Shown here piece by piece: positions 58,053 through 64,000 of a DNA stretch of 64,000 nucleotides. Position 1 is the first letter of the stretch. Each line of letters starts with the position of its first letter. This stretch comes from Enhydrobacter sp. (lineage in GTDB: Bacteria; Pseudomonadota; Alphaproteobacteria; Reyranellales; Reyranellaceae), in the NCBI GenBank assembly GCA_026126105.1, contig JAHCJV010000016.1, forward strand, positions 1-64,000, in the 5' to 3' direction. The notes below the pieces were generated by a model. It did no database searches and was not told where the DNA came from. It saw only the letters and a list, made by a program, of their open reading frames with translations. Both the position numbers and the translations under genes were made by a program.

Positions 58053-58184
58053 TTCCTCCCTGCGCGAAAGCGCGGGGAGGTGCCCCGCAGGGGCGGAGGG
58101 GTCATGGGTCACACCGATGCCTGTTGCCCATGACCCCTCCGTCGCGGATTACCGCGCCACCTCCCCGGCTTCGCCAGGGAGGAA
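58053..58184. repeat. 132-bp imperfect hairpin repeat
   Basis: TTCCTCCCTG at the left (from 58053) pairs with CAGGGAGGAA at the right (to 58184), with further matched blocks GGGGAGGTG/CACCTCCCC and CGGAGGGGTCATGGG/CCCATGACCCCTCCG, interrupted by bulges. It lies between the convergent permease and DUF1801 genes and fills that gap. It is probably an intergenic repeat serving as bidirectional terminator. Confidence 0.82.
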
Positions 58185-58196
58185 TTGGGATGCGAG

Positions 58197-58592
58197 TCAG
58201 GTCTTCTTGCTCTTGGGCGCTTTCTTCTTCGATTTGGTCCGATTGTAATCAATGGCCGCGCGAACGAGGGCTTTCAGGGCGCGTTCGTTGACTTTGTCGC
58301 CCTCGAGATAATCGATCGCTCGCCTCATGTTGCCGTCGAGGCCGGCGTTGAAAAGCTTGTCTGGATCCGGGAGGCTGGCCCCGTGGGCAAAGGTCACCTT
58401 CACCTTGCCTTTGTGGGCGTTGGCGACGGCGATCATGCCGTCGCGCGACCACACCGGGCTTCCCATCCACTTCCATTCCTCGAGGATCTCCCGATCGGCC
58501 GCGAGGATCGCCTTACGCACGCTCGCGAACGTCTTGCCGCGCCAATCCGTGAGGCCTGCAATCAACGCGTCGATATGCTCCGATGGCGTCAC
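58197..58592 (-). CDS. DUF1801 family protein
   Basis: A 131-residue protein. The body I-L-E-E-W-K-W-M-G-S-P-V-W, A-N-A-H-K-G-K-V-K-V-T-F and the G-A-S-L-P-D-P-D-K-L-F-N segment, ending in a lysine-rich tail, fit the DUF1801/YdhG-like fold. GTG 58592 has GGAG about 9 nt upstream. It follows livF by 26 bp and may be co-transcribed. No function is established for the family. Confidence 0.8.
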   Translation of the reverse strand: MTPSEHIDALIAGLTDWRGKTFASVRKAILAADREILEEWKWMGSPVWSRDGMIAVANAHKGKVKVTFAHGASLPDPDKLFNAGLDGNMRRAIDYLEGDKVNERALKALVRAAIDYNRTKSKKKAPKSKKT

Positions 58593-58618
58593 TCGAACGC
58601 TCCTGTCCCTGCCGCAGT

Positions 58619-59323
58619 TCAAACACCCAGGTAGCGGTGCTGGAGTTCGGGGTCGGCGGCCAATGCGTCGGAGCGGCCGGACCACACCACGCGGCCCTTC
58701 TCGACGATGTAGTGGCGGTCGGCGAGGCCGATCAGGTTGCCGACATTCTTGTCGATCACCAGGATCGCCTGGCCCTCGCCCTTGAGGCGGGCGAGGCAGG
58801 ACCAGATCTCCTGCCGGATCAGCGGCGCTAGCCCCTCCGTCGCCTCGTCGAGGATCAGCAGCTTGGGGTTCGTCATCAGCGCGCGGCCGATCGCCAGCAT
58901 CTGCTGCTCGCCGCCGGAGAGCTGGTTGCCGCGATTGCCCTGCCGTTCCTTCAGGCGCGGGAAGAACTCGAAGACCCGCGCAAGCGTCCAGGGATTGGCC
59001 CGCGCCGTGCGGTTGGCCGAGGCCGCGGCCAGGTTCTCCCGAACCGAAAGGTTGGGGAAGATCTGCCGGCCTTCCGGCACCAGCCCGAAGCCGAGCCGGG
59101 CGATTCGGAAGGCGGGCAGGTGGTCGACCCTCTGGCCCTCGAATTCGACGCTGCCGCGCCGCGCGGGAAGCAGGCCCATGATGGCATGCACGGTCGTCGT
59201 CTTGCCCATGCCGTTGCGGCCCATCAGGGTAACGACCTCGCCGGCGTCGATGGCGAACTCCATGCCGAACAGCGCCTGGCTGACACCGTAGAAGCCTTCG
59301 AGACCGCTGACCCTCAGCATCAT
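58619..59323 (-). CDS. livF: branched-chain amino acid-type ABC ATPase, LivF-like
   Basis: A 234-residue ATPase: Walker A G-R-N-G-M-G-K-T-T, the LivF mark V-P-E-G-R-Q-I-F, signature L-S-G-G-E-Q-Q-M, Walker B L-L-I-L-D-E-A-T-E-G-L-A. The start ATG 59323 overlaps the LivG stop. As it sits with a benzoate-CoA-ligase-like gene, the transporter may import aromatic acids rather than leucine. Confidence 0.92.
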   Translation of the reverse strand: MMLRVSGLEGFYGVSQALFGMEFAIDAGEVVTLMGRNGMGKTTTVHAIMGLLPARRGSVEFEGQRVDHLPAFRIARLGFGLVPEGRQIFPNLSVRENLAAASANRTARANPWTLARVFEFFPRLKERQGNRGNQLSGGEQQMLAIGRALMTNPKLLILDEATEGLAPLIRQEIWSCLARLKGEGQAILVIDKNVGNLIGLADRHYIVEKGRVVWSGRSDALAADPELQHRYLGV

Positions 59324-60072
59324 CCGGTCTCCTCGCCGAGATAAGCCTGCCGCACCTCGGGATCGGCACGGATCGCGTCGGGCGCGCCCGAGGCGAGGAC
59401 GCGGCCATAGACCAGCACGGTGATGCGGTCGGCCAGCGCGAAGACGGCGTCCATGTCGTGCTCGATCAGCAGCATGCCGCACTGGCGCTTGAGGCCCCGC
59501 AGGAGCTCGACCATGCGCTGGCTCTCCTCGGCGCCCATGCCCGCCATCGGTTCGTCGAGAAGCAGCAGCTTGGGGGCGCCGGCCAACGCCATCGCAATCT
59601 CGAGCTGCCGCTGCTCGCCGTGACTGAGCGCGGCGGCAGCGGCAGTGGCACGCGGCTCGAGCCCGACGGCGGCGAGGCCGCGGCGGGCTGCGTCGGTGCG
59701 GGCGGTGTTCTTGCGGACGTCAGCGAGGAACCGGAAGGAGTGGCCGTCATGGGCTTGCATGGCGAGCGCCACGTTCTCGAGCGCGCTGAATTCGCGTAGC
59801 ACCGACGTGATCTGGAACGAACGGCCGAGCCCCAGTCGCACTCGCGCGTCGGCCGGAAGGCGCGTGACGTCGCGGCCGGCAAAATGGATCGTGCCGGAGT
59901 CGGGAGTGAGATTGCCGGTAAGTTGGCCGACCAGGGTCGTCTTGCCCGCCCCGTTCGGCCCGATCAGGGCATGGATCTCGCCCGGCCGCACGTCGATCGT
60001 GACGTTGTCGGTGGCGAGCAGGCCGCCGAAACGTTTGACCAGCCGGTCGGTGGAAAGCAGCGGCTCGCTCAT
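59320..60072 (-). CDS. livG: branched-chain amino acid-type ABC ATPase, LivG-like
   Basis: A 250-residue ATPase with Walker A G-P-N-G-A-G-K-T-T, the LivG segment G-L-G-R-S-F-Q-I-T, an altered signature L-S-H-G-E-Q-R-Q and Walker B L-L-L-L-D-E-P-M-A-G-M. L-S-H-G-E is a known variant in LivG-type proteins. It overlaps LivF and LivM by 4 bp each. Confidence 0.92.
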   Translation of the reverse strand: MSEPLLSTDRLVKRFGGLLATDNVTIDVRPGEIHALIGPNGAGKTTLVGQLTGNLTPDSGTIHFAGRDVTRLPADARVRLGLGRSFQITSVLREFSALENVALAMQAHDGHSFRFLADVRKNTARTDAARRGLAAVGLEPRATAAAAALSHGEQRQLEIAMALAGAPKLLLLDEPMAGMGAEESQRMVELLRGLKRQCGMLLIEHDMDAVFALADRITVLVYGRVLASGAPDAIRADPEVRQAYLGEETG

Positions 60073-61019
60073 CCGCGCGCTTTCAGGAGCGATGCCATGC
60101 CGCCCCGGGCGTACAGGGCGACGAGCACCAGCAGCGGGCCAAACACGATCTGCCAGTATTCGCCCCAGCCCTTGTGCACGAGGTCGAGGAGCGGCTTCAG
60201 CATCTCCTCGAGCGCGAAGAAGGCGATCGCGCCGTAGAGAGGCCCGAAGAGGGTGCCGATCCCGCCCAGGACGACGATCACGATCAGGTCGCCCGACTTC
60301 ACCCAGGACATCATCGCGGGCGAGACGTAGGCGCCTTCGTTGGCGAGCAGGATGCCGGCGAGGCCACCGAACGCGCCCGCGATGATGCAGGCCACCAGCC
60401 GGTAGCGGAATACCGGGAAGCCCAGCGCCATCATGCGCAGCTCGTTCGACTTCGCACCGCGCAGCACGTAGCCGAAGCGCGAGTTGGCCAGCCGCCCGCA
60501 GAACCACAGGGTGGCACAGAGCAGGGCGAAGCAGAGCCAGTAGAAGGTCGCCTTGTCGCGCAGGTCGATCAGGCCGGAGAAGCGGCTGCGGCTGATGTTC
60601 AGCCCGTCGTCGCCGCCATAGCCCGCGAGGCCCGAGGCGAGATAGTAGACGAGCTGCGCGAAGGCGAGCGTGATCATGATGAAATAGACGCCCCGGGTGC
60701 GTAGCGACAGAGCGCCGACCAGCGCGGCCCAAAGGATCGAGGCGCCGAGGGCGACCGGCCACTGCACCCACCCGCTCTGGATGCCCTCGGCCGACAGGAT
60801 GCCAACGGCATAGCCGCCGATGCCGAAGAAGGCGGCGTGGCCGAAGCTCACCAGCCCGCCATAGCCCAGGATCATGTTCAGGCTGACGGCCGCGATCGAC
60901 CAGATCACGATCCGGGTGCCGACCGACAGCAGGTAGCGCTGATCGAAGGCCTGGGTCAGCAGCGGCAGCGCGGCCAGGATGATCAGCAGCGCCGCGGCGA
61001 CGATCGTCCCCGGCTTCAT
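60069..61019 (-). CDS. livM: branched-chain amino acid-type ABC permease, LivM-like
   Basis: A 316-residue membrane protein with about nine helices: S-L-N-M-I-L-G-Y-G-G-L-V-S-F-G-H-A-A-F-F-G-I-G-G-Y is the LivM signature. ATG 61019 overlaps the LivH stop; the frame would allow an upstream GTG. Partners LivH in the translocation pore. Confidence 0.92.
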   Translation of the reverse strand: MKPGTIVAAALLIILAALPLLTQAFDQRYLLSVGTRIVIWSIAAVSLNMILGYGGLVSFGHAAFFGIGGYAVGILSAEGIQSGWVQWPVALGASILWAALVGALSLRTRGVYFIMITLAFAQLVYYLASGLAGYGGDDGLNISRSRFSGLIDLRDKATFYWLCFALLCATLWFCGRLANSRFGYVLRGAKSNELRMMALGFPVFRYRLVACIIAGAFGGLAGILLANEGAYVSPAMMSWVKSGDLIVIVVLGGIGTLFGPLYGAIAFFALEEMLKPLLDLVHKGWGEYWQIVFGPLLVLVALYARGGMASLLKARG

Positions 61020-61930
61020 GCTCGCTGGCCGAACAGGCCGGTCGGGCGCCACACCAGCACGCCGGCCATCAGGATGTAGACCAGCACCTGCGAGATCGCG
61101 GGCGCGGCGGCCGAGGCCGAGGCGGGCGGCATGACTGTCTTCAGCAGGTCGGGCAGGAAGGCGCGGCCCACGATGTCGATCTGGCCGACGAGCATCGCCG
61201 CGACGAACGCTCCCTTGATCGAGCCGATGCCGCCGATGACGATGATGACGAAGGCCAGGATCAGGATGTCGTCGCCCATGCCGATCTTCACCGAGCTGAT
61301 CGGCGCGGCCATCAGGCCGGCGAGGCCGGCAAATACCGCGCCGAGGCCGAACACCAGGCTGAACAGCAGTTCGATGTTGACCCCGAGCGCTGCAATCATG
61401 CGGCGGTTCGAGGCGCCGGCGCGGATCAGCATGCCGAGCCGCGTGCGGGCCACCAGCCAGGCGAGCAGGATCGCAACCACCGCGCCGACCACGATCAGGG
61501 CGAAGCGGTAGGCCGGATAGGGCACGCCGGGCAGGATCTCGATGGTGCGGCTGAGGAACGGCGGAACGGCGATACTCTTGCCGGCCGGTCCCCAGAGCAC
61601 CCGCACCAGCTCGTTGAAGAACAGGATCAGGCCGAAGGTCGCCAGCACCTGGTCGAGATGGTCTCGGGCGTAGAGCCTTCGCATCACCACCGCCTCGACC
61701 GCCATGCCCAACGCGAAGGTCGCCGGCAGCGCGAGCAGCGCCCCGAGGACGAAGGAATCGGTCCAGGTGACGAAGGTCCAGGCGATGTAGGCGCCCATCA
61801 TGTAGAGCGAGCCATGCGCCAGATTGACGAGATCCATGATGCCGAAGGTGAGCGTCAGCCCGGCGGCGAGCAGGAACATCAGCAGCCCGAGCTGCACGCC
61901 GTTCAGCACCTGGATCAGCAGGTATTCCAT
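61016..61930 (-). CDS. livH: branched-chain amino acid-type ABC permease, LivH-like
   Basis: A 304-residue membrane protein with L-N-G-V-Q-L-G-L-L-M-F, L-T-F-G-I-M-D-L-V-N-L-A-H-G-S-L-Y-M-M-G and G-G-I-G-S-I-K-G-A, the LivH motifs. It follows the binding-protein gene after an 89-bp gap that holds a hairpin. Confidence 0.92.
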   Translation of the reverse strand: MEYLLIQVLNGVQLGLLMFLLAAGLTLTFGIMDLVNLAHGSLYMMGAYIAWTFVTWTDSFVLGALLALPATFALGMAVEAVVMRRLYARDHLDQVLATFGLILFFNELVRVLWGPAGKSIAVPPFLSRTIEILPGVPYPAYRFALIVVGAVVAILLAWLVARTRLGMLIRAGASNRRMIAALGVNIELLFSLVFGLGAVFAGLAGLMAAPISSVKIGMGDDILILAFVIIVIGGIGSIKGAFVAAMLVGQIDIVGRAFLPDLLKTVMPPASASAAAPAISQVLVYILMAGVLVWRPTGLFGQRA

Positions 61931-61972
61931 CGTCCCCCAGCCACCCCCTTAACCAGTCATCCTCTCAAACGA

Positions 61973-61998
61973 ACGGGAGCGCGTTGCCGCGCTCCCGT
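61973..61998 (-). terminator. intercistronic hairpin after the binding-protein gene
   Basis: Perfect 11-bp arms ACGGGAGCGCG / CGCGCTCCCGT with a 4-nt loop, read on the minus strand after the binding-protein stop (62020) and followed by TCGTTTGAG. The tail is only partly T-rich, so incomplete termination or mRNA stabilisation, giving more binding protein than permease, is likely. Confidence 0.7.
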
Positions 61999-62019
61999 CG
62001 GCCGCCCGCGCCGCGAGCC

Positions 62020-63198
62020 TTACTTCATCGAGCACTTTTCGTAGTAGGGGTCCTTGGCCGCAGTCACCGCAGTGGCAATTGTCTTCACGGTCATCATGCC
62101 CTGCGGGTCCTTGACCGTCTCCTGGATGTAGAAATTCTGGATCGGGAACTGGTTGGTGTTGAACTTGAAGTCGCCGCGCAGCGACTTGAAGTTTGCCTTC
62201 TTCATTTCGGCGCGAACCTTGTCCTTGTTGCCGAGATCGCCCTTGAGCGCCTCGACAGCCGAGGCGATCAGCATGATCGCGTCGTAGCTCTGCGCGCCGT
62301 AGTAGGACGGGTAGGTGTTGTGCTTCTTCTTGAAGTCCGCGACGTAGCGCTTGTTCTGGTCGTTCGGCAGGTCGTTGACCCACTCCTGGGCGCCCAATGT
62401 GCCGAGCGCCAGCTCGCCCTGCTGCGGCAGCGTGATCGCGTCGATCGAGAACACCTGGTAGAGCGGCACCGTCTTGTTGAGGCCTGACTGCGCCCATTGC
62501 TTGACGAACTGCACGCCGTGCGCGCCCGGATAGAAGATGAAGATGCCTTCGGGCTTCGCCGCACCGATCTTGGTGAGCTCGGCGGAGAAATCGAGCTGGT
62601 CGGGCCACTTGGTGTAGTCCTCGCCCATCAGCTTGCCCTTGTAGGTGCGCTTCACGCCAGCGAGCATGTCCTTGCCGGCGGCGTAGTTCGGGCCCACCAC
62701 GTAGAGGCTCTTCACGCCCTTGGTGTTGAGGTACTCGCCCATCGCCATCGGCGTCTGGTCGTTGTTCCACGAGGTCGAGAAGAAGTTCTTGTTGCACAGC
62801 TCGCCCGCGATCTGCGACGGGCCGGCATTGGCGCCGACCAGGATGGTGTCGCCCTCGTCGGCGACGGTCTTGAGCGAGGCGAGCAGCACGTTCGACCAGA
62901 TGTAGCCGGAGACGAAATTCACCTTGTCCTGCTGCACCAGCTTCTCGGAGCGCGCCTTGCCGACGTCGGGCTTGAACTGGTCGTCCTCGTAGACGATCTC
63001 GATCTTCTTGCCGCCCATCTTGCCGCCGAGATGCTCCAGCGCCAGCTCGACCGAGCGGCGCATATCCTCGCCGATCGCCGCCTGCGGTCCGGAGAAGGTG
63101 CTGACGAAGCCGATCTTGACGCTGTCCTGCGCCCAAACCGGCTGCAGCCCAAAGGCCACTGCCGCGATCGTTGCGGCCCCGAACAATCCGCTTTTCAT
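62020..63198 (-). CDS. ABC transporter substrate-binding protein, LivK-like
   Basis: A 392-residue periplasmic binding protein with signal peptide (hydrophobic residues 5-20, then V-W-A-Q) and the type I fold start V-K-I-G-F-V-S-T-F-S-G-P-Q-A-A-I-G. ATG 63198 has GGGAG 8-9 nt upstream and is preferred to GTG 63207. It is placed before livH and after a CoA ligase gene; a benzoate- or other aromatic-acid ligand is plausible. Confidence 0.92.
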   Translation of the reverse strand: MKSGLFGAATIAAVAFGLQPVWAQDSVKIGFVSTFSGPQAAIGEDMRRSVELALEHLGGKMGGKKIEIVYEDDQFKPDVGKARSEKLVQQDKVNFVSGYIWSNVLLASLKTVADEGDTILVGANAGPSQIAGELCNKNFFSTSWNNDQTPMAMGEYLNTKGVKSLYVVGPNYAAGKDMLAGVKRTYKGKLMGEDYTKWPDQLDFSAELTKIGAAKPEGIFIFYPGAHGVQFVKQWAQSGLNKTVPLYQVFSIDAITLPQQGELALGTLGAQEWVNDLPNDQNKRYVADFKKKHNTYPSYYGAQSYDAIMLIASAVEALKGDLGNKDKVRAEMKKANFKSLRGDFKFNTNQFPIQNFYIQETVKDPQGMMTVKTIATAVTAAKDPYYEKCSMK

Positions 63199-63245
63199 GA
63201 ACCCCACTCCCTGTTTCAGTCTTTCTGTATAGAAGCCGAAAACCC

Positions 63246-64000
63246 CTAGCCGCGCAATTTGTAGCGCTGGATCTTGCCGGTCGCGGTTTTTGGCAGGTCC
63301 GGTACGAACTCGATCCAGCGCGGGTATTTATAGGGCGCCAAGCTGCTCTTGCAGAGGGCGATCAGCTCGTTGGTCAGGTCTGTCCCCGCCGAGCCCGTCT
63401 GCTTCAGCACCACGATCGCCTTCGGCTTGATCAGTTCGTCGGCATCGGCCTGGCCGACCACCGCCGCTTCCAGCACGGCCGGATGGGTGATCAGGCAGCT
63501 CTCGATCTCGATCGGCGAGCACCAGATGCCACCGACCTTCAGCATGTCGTCGTTGCGGCCTTCGTAGATCAGATAGCCGTCGGGATCCTCCCGGTAGGTG
63601 TCGCCAGTGTTCAGCCAGCCGTCGACCATGGTCTCGGCTGTCTTCTCGGGCTTGTTCCAATAGTACTTTGCCGCCGATTCAGACCGAATCCACAACGCGC
63701 CGCTCTCGCCTTTCGCCACCGGCTGGCCATCGTTGTCGAGAATCCTGGCTTCGTAGCCCGGCACCGGCTTGCCGCTGGTGCCTGGCCGGTAGTCGTCGAG
63801 CCGGTTGCCGATGAAGATGTGCAGGCATTCGGTCGAGCCGATGCCGTCCAGGATGACCGTGCCGGTCTTCTCTTTCCAGCGCCGGAAGATGTCGGCCGGC
63901 AAGGGCTCGCCCGCCGAGACACAGGCGCGGATGCTGTCGAGACTGCGCGGCTTAGCGTCGAGCGCGACCAGCAGCGCGGCGTACAGCGTCGGCACGCCGA
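63246..64000 (-). CDS. AMP-forming acyl-CoA synthetase, benzoate-CoA ligase-like (5' end outside window)
   Basis: The C-terminal 251 or so residues of an ANL-superfamily ligase; the N-terminal part lies beyond position 64000. The A5 region reads D-G-I-G-S-T-E-C-L-H-I-F, close to benzoate-CoA ligases; L-N-T-G-D-T-Y, Y-E-G-R-N-D-D-M-L-K-V-G-G and the late P-K-T-A-T-G-K-I-Q-R-Y lysine are present. It would turn an aromatic acid into its CoA ester. It lies 47 bp before the binding-protein gene on the same strand. Confidence 0.85.
   Translation of the reverse strand, partial: GVPTLYAALLVALDAKPRSLDSIRACVSAGEPLPADIFRRWKEKTGTVILDGIGSTECLHIFIGNRLDDYRPGTSGKPVPGYEARILDNDGQPVAKGESGALWIRSESAAKYYWNKPEKTAETMVDGWLNTGDTYREDPDGYLIYEGRNDDMLKVGGIWCSPIEIESCLITHPAVLEAAVVGQADADELIKPKAIVVLKQTGSAGTDLTNELIALCKSSLAPYKYPRWIEFVPDLPKTATGKIQRYKLRG

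Noticed and set aside
1..64000. CRISPR arrays, tRNA or rRNA genes, insertion sequences and prophage.
   Set aside because: No regularly spaced direct repeats, no cloverleaf or rRNA signatures, and no transposase, integrase or phage proteins were recognised on reading both strands.

Overview
The window is GC-rich, densely coded bacterial chromosome, almost certainly from an alphaproteobacterium. The evidence is an imuA-imuB-dnaE2 mutagenesis operon preceded by a GTTC-N7-GTTC LexA box (the alphaproteobacterial SOS operator), a ligase-associated exonuclease/ligase/helicase set, many solute-binding-protein ABC transporters, several CoA-thioester enzymes, and intergenic palindromes of the CCTGAGCG..AGCGAAGGA type. 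A Reyranella-, Bradyrhizobium- or Rhodospirillales-like soil organism is plausible but cannot be fixed from the sequence alone. I found no rRNA, tRNA, CRISPR array, insertion sequence or phage genes.

Layout. 0.3-3 kb: an acyl-CoA module of three hotdog thioesterases, a MaoC dehydratase and a VOC protein with stop/start overlaps. 3-6.8 kb: a polyprenyl-phosphate sugar module (GT-C-like membrane transferase, methyltransferase, GT2 transferase, small multidrug-type flippase subunit). 6.8-12.6 kb: two paralogous crotonases flanking an NMT1/SsuA-type ABC transporter, then a MaoC protein and a ChaC enzyme. 12.7-14.7 kb: an EamA exporter convergent with moaA across a perfect 68-bp palindrome. 14.8-23.4 kb: DNA ligase, MBL exonuclease, a radical SAM protein, a decayed copy of the helicase 5' end, two tandem paralogous membrane proteins, and the intact Lhr-type helicase. 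23.4-31.7 kb: a beta-lactamase-fold hydrolase, the SOS mutasome operon (imuA, imuB, an RHH antitoxin-like gene, dnaE2) and a divergent higBA toxin-antitoxin pair.

31.7-37.6 kb: an MBL-fold protein, then a gntR-rpiB-ABC transporter operon with tandem duplicated binding proteins. 37.8-43.6 kb: a DUF4331 protein and a poxB-like / acetylpolyamine amidohydrolase / dienelactone hydrolase / CoA-transferase operon. 44-46.6 kb: a carbamoylase-type amidohydrolase and a BenE-type transporter. 46.7-50.6 kb: a four-gene operon of TVP38/TMEM64, a MerA-like flavoprotein, a second flavoprotein and a CDP-alcohol phosphatidyltransferase. 50.6-51.6 kb: an AhpD-like gene divergent from a cysteine-less HxlR regulator across two matching 15-bp dyads. 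51.8-55.6 kb: a polyamine-type ABC operon. 55.7-58 kb: a biuret-hydrolase-like gene and a permease behind a strong sigma-54 promoter match. 58-64 kb: DUF1801, a branched-chain-type ABC transporter and a benzoate-CoA-ligase-like enzyme cut by the window end.

Overall this is a metabolic and transport-rich housekeeping/accessory region. The most unusual features are the RHH antitoxin-like gene inside the SOS mutasome operon, the partial helicase duplication with paired membrane proteins, the uncharacterised flavoprotein/lipid operon at 46.7-50.6 kb, the sigma-54 site, and palindromic repeats placed at gene boundaries, several of them inside or beside ABC operons.
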